Assembly (NCBI GenBank): GCA_027364495.1
Contig: DAHXPE010000413.1
Location: forward strand, 1-19,115
Length of the DNA stretch: 19,115 bases
Origin: Candidatus Heimdallarchaeota archaeon
Lineage (GTDB): Archaea; Asgardarchaeota; Heimdallarchaeia; Hodarchaeales; LC-3
Direction: 5' to 3'
Each line of letters opens with the position of its first letter. Position 1 is the stretch's first letter. Positions 6,530-14,657 of this stretch are shown piece after piece. Made by a program: the position numbers and the translations under genes. The notes below the pieces were generated by a model. That model saw nothing but the letters and a program-made list of their open reading frames with translations, made no database searches and was not told where the DNA came from.

Positions 6530-8944
6530 TCACACCTCTAATTTCCCAACGGTTAGTACTTTTGCCGAAAGAATGTTTTCTTTTTGTTCTTTCAGTACAT
6601 TAGCCATCTTATTCATTAAATTTTGAAATTTTTTACCTTCAGTAGCTGAAATCCATTCAATTTCAAATCTGCTTTGGTCAATATTATTCTTGGTCATCCA
6701 TTTACGAATTTTAGCCTCTCTTTTACTAGCAAATTTATTACCCGTATCATAATGACAATCAGCAAGTCTACAACCTGTCAACAATACAGCTCCAGCACCT
6801 TTTCTAAATGCTGTAAAAATGAATTCTTGATCAACTCTACCAGAACACATTGTTCGAATAACACGAACGTTTGGAGCATATTGCATCCTACCAACACCAG
6901 CTGTATCAGATCCAGCATAACTACACCAATTACAAGCAAAGGTTATTATTTTCTCTTCTGGTTGATCACGAAGAATAACATCCATCTGGTTCAAAATCAT
7001 TGTATCTGTAAAGTGATTCATGGTAATAGAATCTTCTGGACAGTCCGCAGCACAGGTCCCACATCCTTTGCATAAAGCAGAATTAACAACTGCTGGAGTT
7101 TTAGCTTTTTTATCTTCAATAGAAATAGCATTATATGGACAACGAGTAAGACATATTCCACATGCTGTACAAGTTGAGGGATCTATATAAGAGTATAATG
7201 GATCAACTTCAAATTCTCCCTTTGACATTAATCTCATGGCACGGGCAGCTGCTGCACTGGCCTGTGTTACGGTGTCCTTTATATCTTTAGGAGACTCAGC
7301 TCCACCAACAATGAATACTCCATCATTAGCGGTATCAACAGGCTTTAATTTTGGATGTGCTTCTACTAGAAATCCATCAGTGTCAACTGACAAAGGTAAG
7401 CCCTTGATTGAAGTATGAGGACCATCAACACCAATACTTAAAATGACTAAGTCAAATTCAGGATTGTATGGTTCGCCGTTAAGCTCAGATTCAATAGAAA
7501 CATTTTTATTAATTGGATTTTCAAATAAGGCACTTGGTCGAGCGTTGACAAATTTAGTTCCAGCAAGTCTAGAACGAAGATAGAGATCTTCAAAACCTTT
7601 TCCAAAAGCTCTGATATCAATATAAAAGACGGAAATTTCAACATCTGGATAATGATCCTTAATTAAAAGAGTATCTTTGATGGTTTCCATACAGCAGATA
7701 TTAGAGCAATATGTGTTATAGTGAACATTACGTGAACCAACACATTGAATAAAAGCTACCTTTTTAGGATGAGCAAGGTCAGATGGTCTTAAAAATTCCC
7801 CTTCGGTAGGTCCAGCTGCGTTGATAATTCGTTCAAACTCCAAAGTTGTAATAACATTTTTAATACGTCCCCAGCCGTACTCGGTTACTCTAGATGCATC
7901 AAAAGGCTTGAAACCAGTGGCTATAATAATAGTTCCAACCTTAAATGAGGAATAAGTAATTTTATCCTGAAAAATTATTGCTTTTTTATCACAGGCATCA
8001 GCACATTTACCACAGACAATCGGTTGTTCACCTTTATTTAAACAAGCTTTCTCATCTATGGTATAAATAGGAGGAACCGCTTGAGGAAATGACAGATAAA
8101 TTGCCTTTCGATAACCTAAATTTTGATCAACTTCGCTAGGAACCTGAACCGGACAAACAGGTTCACACTCACCACAAGCTGTACAGTCGGTATTCACGTA
8201 TCTGGCTTTGTGCTTGATTGTAACTTCATAACTACCAACAAAACCGGATATAGATTCGACTTCTGCATAGGAAAGTAATTCAATATTATTATTATTTTTT
8301 ACATCATTCATTTTTGGCCCTAAGATACAAATCGAACAATCTATTGTTGGAAAAGTCTTATCAATGATTGCCATTATGCCACCAATGGTTGGTTTTTGCT
8401 CAACTAAATAAACCTTATAACCTGCATCGGCTAGATCTAAAGATGCCTGGATACCTCCAACACCTCCTCCAATTACCAAAGTTGATTTCTCCATTGGCAC
8501 TTTTATAGTATCTAGAGGTTTGTCCAAATCAACCTTTCTAATTGCCATCTCCGTTATCTCCGATGCTTTTAGCGTAGCTTCATCAGGAGCAGCTTGATGT
8601 ACCCAAGAACAATGTTCGCGAATGTTGGCCATCTCAACTTGATAACGGTTTAACCCACAGTCTTCAGCACAATTGGCAAAAGTTTCGCCATGTAATCGAG
8701 GCGAACAACTCGCTACCACAAAAGAATCAAGCTTTTTTTCTTTAACTGCCTGCAGTATTGATCTTTGTCCCTGTTCTGAGCAAGTATACTTATTTGTTTC
8801 TGCGTAAGCAACTCCTGGTACTTGGCGAACATTTTCTGCAACTTTTTCGATATCGACCACTCCGCCAATATTTTTACCACAGCTACAAATGAAAACCCCA
8901 ATTCTTTTTTCTTTTGGATCTGGATTTATTTTTTCCATCTTCAT
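6530..8944 (-). CDS. hdrA: Heterodisulfide reductase subunit A with fused MvhD domain
   Basis: FAD- and iron-sulfur-containing electron-bifurcating (or confurcating) core, 804 residues from ATG 8944. N-terminal HdrA domain: Cys20, Cys22, Cys55, Cys80. FAD-binding fold: GGGVGG at about 159-164. The HdrA signature with Cys203 and Cys206 is present. A first ferredoxin insert has Cys254/257/260/264 and Cys301/311/314/318; a Cys401-413-417-418 group follows. C-terminal ferredoxin domain: Cys592/595/598/602 and Cys625/628/631/635. Residues about 666-790 are an MvhD/FlpD-type [2Fe-2S] domain with FACNWCSYAG, MCSGRV and GCRLADC (Cys671, 674, 700, 725, 730). In methanogens MvhD connects HdrA to a hydrogenase or formate dehydrogenase; neither is encoded here, so another donor, perhaps Kor, is implied. 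No selenocysteine codon is seen. Start is uncertain: TTG 8947, ATG 8944 and ATG 8938 are all in frame. Confidence 0.94.
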   Translation of the reverse strand: MKMEKINPDPKEKRIGVFICSCGKNIGGVVDIEKVAENVRQVPGVAYAETNKYTCSEQGQRSILQAVKEKKLDSFVVASCSPRLHGETFANCAEDCGLNRYQVEMANIREHCSWVHQAAPDEATLKASEITEMAIRKVDLDKPLDTIKVPMEKSTLVIGGGVGGIQASLDLADAGYKVYLVEQKPTIGGIMAIIDKTFPTIDCSICILGPKMNDVKNNNNIELLSYAEVESISGFVGSYEVTIKHKARYVNTDCTACGECEPVCPVQVPSEVDQNLGYRKAIYLSFPQAVPPIYTIDEKACLNKGEQPIVCGKCADACDKKAIIFQDKITYSSFKVGTIIIATGFKPFDASRVTEYGWGRIKNVITTLEFERIINAAGPTEGEFLRPSDLAHPKKVAFIQCVGSRNVHYNTYCSNICCMETIKDTLLIKDHYPDVEISVFYIDIRAFGKGFEDLYLRSRLAGTKFVNARPSALFENPINKNVSIESELNGEPYNPEFDLVILSIGVDGPHTSIKGLPLSVDTDGFLVEAHPKLKPVDTANDGVFIVGGAESPKDIKDTVTQASAAAARAMRLMSKGEFEVDPLYSYIDPSTCTACGICLTRCPYNAISIEDKKAKTPAVVNSALCKGCGTCAADCPEDSITMNHFTDTMILNQMDVILRDQPEEKIITFACNWCSYAGSDTAGVGRMQYAPNVRVIRTMCSGRVDQEFIFTAFRKGAGAVLLTGCRLADCHYDTGNKFASKREAKIRKWMTKNNIDQSRFEIEWISATEGKKFQNLMNKMANVLKEQKENILSAKVLTVGKLEV

Positions 8945-8958
8945 CAACTTTTTGGGCC

Positions 8959-8966
8959 TTTTTAAA
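8959..8966 (-). promoter_or_regulatory. TATA-like element just upstream of hdrA
   Basis: On the minus strand GAAGG is followed by TTTAAAAA at 8966-8959, resembling an archaeal BRE plus TATA box. Its centre is about 25 bases from the ATG at 8938 and about 19 from the ATG at 8944. If used, the transcript would be leaderless and start at ATG 8938. Other promoters further upstream are possible in this AT-rich gap. Confidence 0.3.
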
Positions 8967-9130
8967 CCTTCATTTCTTCATTAGGAATAATGTGTCAAAC
9001 TTCTTTATTCAAGTTCTTCACTTAGTTTAGCCTAACGAGCAAAATGATAATTTTTTTGAAATCAGTTAATTTAGGCGTGGATATTTTAACACCGATTTTG
9101 AAAATAGCTTTAAATAATCCTGATTGACAA

Positions 9131-9147
9131 AAACTTTTTAAAAGTTT
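9131..9147. repeat. Short palindrome, possible operator
   Basis: AAACTTTT and AAAAGTTT form perfect inverted arms around a single T. It lies about 190 bases upstream of hdrA and could be a regulator site. In such AT-rich sequence a chance palindrome is also plausible. Confidence 0.2.
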
Positions 9148-9673
9148 CTTTAAGCATTTAGTTCCCTATTTATTAATATAAAAGATAAATTATATTTTAT
9201 TGGGCAAACCTAATATAAAATTTCCATTTTTGCTTTTTTAAACTAGCAAAATTACTGTTTTTCGAAAGAGAAGATTTAGGTTTTGAATTTTAATTGGAAA
9301 GTAGAAACTCAAGGATTGGCATCCATTTTTCATTTGCTTCTTTTATATCCTAGTAGATAAAGAGTGATTTTTATTCCTTTGGTTTATAGAAATTTTTAGT
9401 TCACACTATAGCTTATTTGAACAAATAAAGTGATTTTTAATAAAATATTTTGTTTACTATTTCAAGGAAGTTATATTTTTTATCTGGTTTCACGAATAAC
9501 ATTTTCCCCTCTGGTCAGGTAAACTTTATTAATAAGGGCTTTAAATCCACCTTTTCTCTAAATGGATAATTTTAAGTGATAAAATTCAATATAGTGAATT
9601 CAGGCAAACATTTTTATAATTCAAAAGAATGAATATAGAAAATAAATAAATATACATCTAAAACCCTTAGTAT

Positions 9674-9769
9674 ATGATGAATAATAAGTTTTTTAGCTTA
9701 ATTTTGATAATTTATGTTGTTTTAAGCTTTGGATTTATTAACATTAACATTTTTTCTAAGAGAACCTAG
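9674..9769 (+). CDS. Possible 31-residue single-span membrane peptide
   Basis: An open frame from ATG 9674 (a second ATG follows at 9677) to TAG 9767-9769 encodes a short protein with a polar start (MMNNK) and a continuous hydrophobic stretch at about residues 6-27, ending in KRT. It looks like a membrane anchor or signal sequence. There is no clear ribosome binding site. It could be a real small protein, the remnant of a larger gene, or chance in AT-rich DNA, where hydrophobic codons are common. No function is proposed. Confidence 0.22.
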   Translation: MMNNKFFSLILIIYVVLSFGFININIFSKRT

Positions 9770-9807
9770 GTTAGTATAACAAATCAAAAATAGAAGAGTT
9801 GTGATTA

Positions 9808-10506
9808 ATGTTAGCCGAAAAAATCGATTATGAACCAGATCAAGAGAAGTTACGAAAACATCGTGAGTGGATTGTAAAGCTCGAAAATGCTTTAGACAAA
9901 TATGATGATCATGGAATCAAAGATTTTGTTCTAAATGGTAAACCTTCCATTGCCTTTTCTGATGAAAAAAAATTTATTGAATTTGAAAATAACTCAATCA
10001 TTAAACTTGATATGCTTTTACCAGAAGAGGAAAAGAAAAAGATCTTTAGTGAATGTAGCTGTACCTACCCAAAAGAAAAATTAAAAAAAATCAAACAGGC
10101 TTTTGCTGAAACTAAAGATATTAAATTAGCACATCAAATGCTTCAAGATCAGTTTGAAAAAGACATTGAGGATTTCCCTTTTAAGGAAGACATGATTGCC
10201 AACAATTGGGGTCTAGCTGGAATTCTTGATCATGATAAAATAATCATAACTAAAATACCTAAATATCCGGAAATTTATTTTTCTACTGAAGATATGGATG
10301 AAAAACGCTATTCTTATTGTCACTGTGGTCGAGTTCGAAAGCAAATTCGTGAACAGAAGCAAGCATTTTCTGATAGTTATTGTTATTGTGGTGCTGGTTA
10401 TTATAAGGCAATTTGGAGTGAAATTCTAGGAAAGGATATAAAAATAGATGTTATTGAAACAGTTTTGAAAGGATCAACCATTTGTAAGTTTGTTTTATTA
10501 TTATAA
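9808..10506 (+). CDS. Cysteine-rich protein of unknown function (three CxC motifs; DUF6144/ATC-hydrolase-like C-terminus)
   Basis: Soluble protein of 232 residues with no signal peptide or membrane segment. It has three Cys-x-Cys pairs: SECSC (Cys83, Cys85), YCHCG (Cys171, Cys173) and YCYCG (Cys192, Cys194), plus Cys226 near the end. The last 45 residues (YCYCGAGYYK, then IWSEILGK, then ETVLKGSTICKF) resemble from memory the C-terminal region of DUF6144 and of ATC-hydrolase/V4R-like ligand-binding domains, which end in a similar G-x-x-x-C-x-F strand. The cysteines suggest metal or redox chemistry, but this is inference. ATG 9808 is preceded by GTGATT, which can pair with the archaeal 16S rRNA end. 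The GNAT gene follows after 18 bases, so the two are probably one operon. Confidence 0.7.
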   Translation: MLAEKIDYEPDQEKLRKHREWIVKLENALDKYDDHGIKDFVLNGKPSIAFSDEKKFIEFENNSIIKLDMLLPEEEKKKIFSECSCTYPKEKLKKIKQAFAETKDIKLAHQMLQDQFEKDIEDFPFKEDMIANNWGLAGILDHDKIIITKIPKYPEIYFSTEDMDEKRYSYCHCGRVRKQIREQKQAFSDSYCYCGAGYYKAIWSEILGKDIKIDVIETVLKGSTICKFVLLL

Positions 10507-10524
10507 AAAAAGGAGTAATGAAAA

Positions 10525-10971
10525 ATGATGAATACAATAGTAGAATTAAGATTTGTCGAAACAAATGATATTCCAGAAGCTTCTGAATTTGTTTTAATGG
10601 CACTTAATGATATGGGCATGCAAAATGATTGTATAGATCTATTAGGTAGTGAATTTACTGATCGATTACAAAGATTTCCAAAAAACATTCTTCTAGCATT
10701 TGATAAATCAAATAATGATACCATAATAGGATTTTTAGAAATTGATCCAGATAAATCTACACCTGGTCATATCGTAATTAAAAACTTGTATGTATTACCA
10801 GCATATAGAAAACAAGGAATAGCAACAAGTTTAGTCAATAAAATGATAGAACAAAAATGTTCTGTTGGCGATGAATTACATGTAGAAGTGTCTAACGAAA
10901 ACGACAAGAGATATTGGGAAAAACTACAGTTTAAAACTAAAACCATGGTTCTAAGTTTGAAAAAACAATAA
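10525..10971 (+). CDS. GNAT-family N-acetyltransferase
   Basis: Acyl-CoA-dependent N-acetyltransferase of 148 residues. Motif A is clear: the strand NLYVLP (87-92) then RKQGIA (95-100), the pyrophosphate-binding loop (R/Q-x-x-G-x-A), followed by the helix TSLVNKMIEQ. A later strand, ELHVEVSNEN, and YWEKLQFK fit motif B. It contains an acidic N-terminal region with no membrane segment. GGAG at 10512-10515 lies nine bases before ATG 10525; ATG 10528 is an alternative. Substrate cannot be told from sequence; pairing with the cysteine-rich protein upstream may be functional. Confidence 0.85.
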   Translation: MMNTIVELRFVETNDIPEASEFVLMALNDMGMQNDCIDLLGSEFTDRLQRFPKNILLAFDKSNNDTIIGFLEIDPDKSTPGHIVIKNLYVLPAYRKQGIATSLVNKMIEQKCSVGDELHVEVSNENDKRYWEKLQFKTKTMVLSLKKQ

Positions 10972-10995
10972 TTTTTTTGTAACTAAAACTTTTTT
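10972..10995 (+). terminator. Oligo-T tracts after the GNAT gene
   Basis: T7 immediately follows the stop codon (10972-10978) and T6 follows at 10990-10995. They sit in the 39-base convergent gap before the end of the SppA gene and fit archaeal T-tract termination. Confidence 0.45.
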
Positions 10996-11010
10996 CTAAA
11001 TGCCAAATAT

Positions 11011-12705
11011 TTATTTATAATCCATGGTAAAATCTCTAAACCAAAAATTAGTTCTTAAATAAGCCTGATATTTAGCTTGAAGTAATTTAATTATCTCTCT
11101 TTCATTTTTTAGATATATTGGTGGATTAGTTTCTTTAGGAGGATGAAACGTAACTAAAGGTATCTTTTCAGTTTTTTTCTTTTTTAATTCACAAATTTTT
11201 GCTTTGGCGGTTTGTAATGATCCAAGTTCATCAACAAGTCCATTTTCTTTTGCTTGAGTTCCAAGATAGACTCTACCACCTGCTATTTCTCGTATTTCTT
11301 CTATTGTTTTCTTTCTATTCTCAGCTACATATTCTAAAAATGATTGGTATTGAGAATCTAATAATTTTTGATTGACTTTTTTCTCTTCTTCCGTAAAAGG
11401 TGCATATAAATTAAGCCAATCAGCATGATCACCCTTCTTTATTGTAACTACATTTAGATCATTTTTATCTATGAATCCTTTTATTGATGGTTTTGCCATT
11501 AACACACCAATTGAACCAGTTATACAACCTGGCTCTGAAACGATCCAATCTGTTGCTGTGCTTATATAATAACCACCGGATGCACTAACTGAATTAAAGT
11601 AAGCTATTACGGGCATTTTTTTTCTTAAATTTTCAATTGCAGCTCTCATTGTTTCTGATGCAAGCGACGAACCGCCTGGTGAATCAACAAACAAAATTGT
11701 ACCTATGACACTCGGATTTTTGGCAATGTGTCTGATTGTTCGAATTATTGATTTATCACCAACCTGTTCCTCATCAACTAAAGGAATTGGAACTGGAATA
11801 GGAACTGGAGAATTTATGCTTTCACCATCTATTATAGCTCCTTCTATTGGAATTACTGCAATAACCTCATTCATTGATTTGCTTTTTTCTATTGGCAGGA
11901 ACTTATGCATTTTACTAAATCTAATAATCTTAATTTTTTTCTTTGACTCTTCTCCTAAAAGTAATGATGGTAAATCATCTACATTGACAATACCATCTAT
12001 ATATCCATGATCTAGTGCCTCTTTATCAGTATAGGGACCATTATTAATTAATGTTGCATAATCTGATATCCTACTACTATCGTTAAGAGCTGTGCCAATT
12101 AACTTGCTTTCTTCTTCTAAAAGCCACTCAATATTCTTTCTAGCATCAGGATCAATGTTAGTTTTAGCAAAATTATCGAAAGCAGATTTAAAACCGCTAA
12201 CAGCAACTTTTTCAAATTCTATTCCTAATTTTTGAAGACCATTCTTCATAAATATGATTGATCTGGATGATCCACGAACATCAAAGTAACCATTTTTAAT
12301 TAAAAGAATTTTATCTGCAATACTAGAAAAGTAATAACTTCTGCTATCATAGAATTTTGATATGATTATGATTTCTTTATGATTGTCCTTTAATGGTTTT
12401 AATATTGCATGAATCTGATTTATAAGACCAAGAGGAAGAAAAAAGTTTAATGGTAACTCAAGGATCAAGCCTTTCCCTTTAGGAGACTTAGCAAAGTTAT
12501 TGATTTGTACTTCAAACTCCTCTAATGAAAAACTAACTTCTGGAAAAATCAATCGTTGCAAAAAAGGTCTACCTTGTGGGATCCGATTAGAATATTCGTC
12601 TGGCCAGTGTAAATAGACATAGTCAAACTTTCTGGAGATAACTTTTCGTTTTGTATTTCTTAAACGTCTAATTGGTGAAAATAAAACCATAACTAGTGTT
12701 AGCAT
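11011..12705 (-). CDS. sppA: SppA-like signal peptide peptidase (S49 family, tandem-domain form)
   Basis: Serine-lysine protease that in the family cleaves leftover signal peptides and other membrane-bound peptides. At 564 residues it is the long SppA type with two repeated crotonase-like domains. N-terminal domain, about 27-250: SGFKSAFDNF (170-179) supplies the catalytic Lys173, matching the GKYKSA-type motif of bacterial SppA. C-terminal domain, about 280-500: DSPGGS at 341-346 and ASGGYYIS at 375-382, where Ser376 is the nucleophile, then TGSIGV at 396-401. The N-terminus is only briefly hydrophobic (about residues 2-11), a weak anchor. A Pro-Val-Ile repeat at 300-308 comes from a 12-base imperfect DNA repeat (11783-11806). 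It is alone on its strand, convergent with the GNAT gene and divergent from the ABC exporter. Confidence 0.93.
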   Translation of the reverse strand: MLTLVMVLFSPIRRLRNTKRKVISRKFDYVYLHWPDEYSNRIPQGRPFLQRLIFPEVSFSLEEFEVQINNFAKSPKGKGLILELPLNFFLPLGLINQIHAILKPLKDNHKEIIIISKFYDSRSYYFSSIADKILLIKNGYFDVRGSSRSIIFMKNGLQKLGIEFEKVAVSGFKSAFDNFAKTNIDPDARKNIEWLLEEESKLIGTALNDSSRISDYATLINNGPYTDKEALDHGYIDGIVNVDDLPSLLLGEESKKKIKIIRFSKMHKFLPIEKSKSMNEVIAVIPIEGAIIDGESINSPVPIPVPIPLVDEEQVGDKSIIRTIRHIAKNPSVIGTILFVDSPGGSSLASETMRAAIENLRKKMPVIAYFNSVSASGGYYISTATDWIVSEPGCITGSIGVLMAKPSIKGFIDKNDLNVVTIKKGDHADWLNLYAPFTEEEKKVNQKLLDSQYQSFLEYVAENRKKTIEEIREIAGGRVYLGTQAKENGLVDELGSLQTAKAKICELKKKKTEKIPLVTFHPPKETNPPIYLKNEREIIKLLQAKYQAYLRTNFWFRDFTMDYK

Positions 12706-12885
12706 CTATTAGTTTTTATTGATTGTTTTTGAACTCAAACCTATTGTACACACATTACATTTTTTTTAAGTCCATTTTTAATTGCTTTATTTGAAACTTT
12801 ATTGACTTGAAAACTATTAAAATAATTAATTTTTTTATTATTTTGTACCATAAGTTCAAAACCATAAATGTATACCTGACACTGA
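12706..12885. promoter_or_regulatory. Divergent promoter region between sppA and the ABC exporter genes
   Basis: This 180-base gap must hold the promoters for both directions. On the minus strand TTAAAAAAAATG at about 12758-12769 could be the sppA TATA element, giving a leader of about 30-35 bases. On the plus strand the sequence is AT-rich (around 12810-12870) with no single convincing box. A short ATG frame at 12868 ends after three codons. Confidence 0.35.
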
Positions 12886-14640
12886 TTGATCTTGAATATA
12901 CGTCCTGAATTATGGGTAGTAAAATCCACTCTTAAATATCGTAAGTTAACTGCTATTACAATTATTGGCAGTTTAGTAGATATTACGTTATTCACCTTAC
13001 CAGCATATTTCTTAGCTTTGGTTATTCAATCATTGATAAATGCAGACTATGCAAATGCTTTCAAATTAATTGGAATTTATTTTATCATTGGTGTAATTCA
13101 AGTAGTTTTCTTTGGAATGGCAGCTTATTATAATGAAGTTTTAGCCCACAGAGTTACAACCGATATGACTATTGAGCTTTACAAAGCATTGCAAGATCGT
13201 TCGTTGACATATCTGGATAAATTCGATATTGGTCAAATAATGGCTAGAGCGACTAATGATACCAGACAGATAAATCTTGGTCTCAGTCCCGCTATTCGCG
13301 TAGTAGTCCAGTCTTTTCTTCAAGTTATTGTCATCACTGTTCTTTTAGAAATTTTCGAACCCAGGTTTATTCCAATTTTTTTTATTTTTGTTCTTAGTCT
13401 TTTTGTTGTAAATTATTGGTATGCTAAAGGTGTTTTTCCTATTGAAGACAAAATACTTACAGATTTTGAGAATATTAGTGTTATTGCTAACGAAACATTT
13501 AATGGAATTCAAGAATTAAAATCTTACAACTCCGAAGATAATTTTATTAAAAGATTCAAAGATTCTTCACAAGAGCACGCCAGATCACTAATTAAAAAAG
13601 GAAGAATTCAAGCATTATATTTTCCAACATTACTGTTTTGGATTATGATGGGAGTTGTTGCCTTTCTTGGCATATTATGGATGTCAGATGGCAGTCTTAA
13701 CTTTGTCAATTTTTCAGGTGCTTTTTCAGCAGTGTTATTGTATAAATTTTTATCAGAGGCATTTAATTGGGCCTTTACTGAGACTGTAGCTGCATCAGCA
13801 GCTTCGAGAAGGCTTTATAAGGTAATATTTGAAGATATTGAAGAAACTCAGAATGCGAGATCCGAATCTAAGCCACTTGCTGATTTCAAACCAAACAACA
13901 TGCAAATTGAATTCAAAAACGTCTCATTTCGGTATGACACAACTGATCAAAAATATATTCTAAGAAATTTGAATCTAACTATTGAACCTAATCAAACTAT
14001 AGTTTTAATAGGTCCACCTGGTTCAGGTAAATCTACATTGAATAAATTATTGCTTCGATTGTATAAACCATCTAGTGGAGAAATTTTATTAGGTGGAAGG
14101 AGCATTTTTGACTACAATAACAGCTACCAGGATAATATCTCAGCAATTGAACAAAATCCCTTTCTTTTCTCTGAGACAATCGATTTTAATATCCGATTTG
14201 GTAAACCATCAGCTAGTGAAGAAGAAATCAAAAGGACCCTTGAAATGGCACAAGCTCAATTTGTTTATTCTTTTCCAGATCAATTACAAACTGGAATAGG
14301 AGATAGAGGAGTTAAATTAAGTGGTGGCGAAAAACAAAGACTGGCAATTGCACGAGCATTACTATTGAATCCTAAAATTCTTATCATGGATGATGCATCT
14401 TCAGCTTTAGATGCAAAAACAGAAATGATGATTCAAGAATCAATTTCATCAATCTTGAAAGAAAGGACAGCAATTATTACTACTCATAGATTATCAATCA
14501 TCGCTAAAGCTGATAAAATCATATTGTTAGAGCATGGTGAAATTGTTGCTCAAGGAACACACAAGGAGTTAATAACGAGCAGTATAGCTTATAGAAAGCT
14601 ATTTGCAAAGCAATACGAATTACCTCCATTAATTTCGTAG
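12886..14640 (+). CDS. ABC exporter half-transporter with degenerate catalytic site
   Basis: Membrane exporter subunit of 584 residues: a six-helix transmembrane domain (about 18-310) followed by a nucleotide-binding domain (about 338-575). Walker A is GPPGSGKST (376-384), the Q-loop Gln is at 423, the signature is canonical LSGGE (478-482), and the H-loop His is at 534. Walker B ends in Asp502-Asp503: the catalytic glutamate is replaced by aspartate, as in the degenerate half of heterodimeric exporters such as TM287/288, BmrCD and LmrCD. It therefore most likely pairs with the next gene. No in-frame ATG lies near the start; TTG 12886 or TTG 12892 must be used, and transmembrane helix 1 begins soon after. 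Substrate is unknown (drug, lipid or peptide). Confidence 0.93.
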   Translation: MILNIRPELWVVKSTLKYRKLTAITIIGSLVDITLFTLPAYFLALVIQSLINADYANAFKLIGIYFIIGVIQVVFFGMAAYYNEVLAHRVTTDMTIELYKALQDRSLTYLDKFDIGQIMARATNDTRQINLGLSPAIRVVVQSFLQVIVITVLLEIFEPRFIPIFFIFVLSLFVVNYWYAKGVFPIEDKILTDFENISVIANETFNGIQELKSYNSEDNFIKRFKDSSQEHARSLIKKGRIQALYFPTLLFWIMMGVVAFLGILWMSDGSLNFVNFSGAFSAVLLYKFLSEAFNWAFTETVAASAASRRLYKVIFEDIEETQNARSESKPLADFKPNNMQIEFKNVSFRYDTTDQKYILRNLNLTIEPNQTIVLIGPPGSGKSTLNKLLLRLYKPSSGEILLGGRSIFDYNNSYQDNISAIEQNPFLFSETIDFNIRFGKPSASEEEIKRTLEMAQAQFVYSFPDQLQTGIGDRGVKLSGGEKQRLAIARALLLNPKILIMDDASSALDAKTEMMIQESISSILKERTAIITTHRLSIIAKADKIILLEHGEIVAQGTHKELITSSIAYRKLFAKQYELPPLIS

Positions 14641-14657
14641 AAAAAGGTTAATTTCCA

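Larger units (their letters stand above)
8967..9807. other. Long AT-rich intergenic region between divergent transcription units
   Basis: About 840 bases separate the hdrA promoter region from the plus-strand gene at 9808. No tRNA, rRNA, CRISPR repeat or insertion sequence is visible. The contents noticed are a 17-base palindrome (9131-9147), one possible small membrane peptide (9674-9769), and scattered TATA-like words, such as AGTATAAC near 9772-9779, that could serve the gene at 9808. It is unusually long compared with the other gaps in the window. Confidence 0.5.

Noticed and set aside
6674..7075. Plus-strand open frame of 133 codons
   Set aside because: Antisense to the C-terminal ferredoxin and MvhD region of hdrA; composition is that of a reverse-strand shadow.
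9044..9127. Plus-strand frame of 27 codons in the long gap
   Set aside because: No ribosome binding site, no domain, and such short frames are expected by chance in this composition.
12741..12995. Minus-strand frame of 84 codons across the sppA-ABC gap
   Set aside because: Overlaps the start of the first ABC gene and shows no recognisable motif; the gap is better read as a divergent promoter region.
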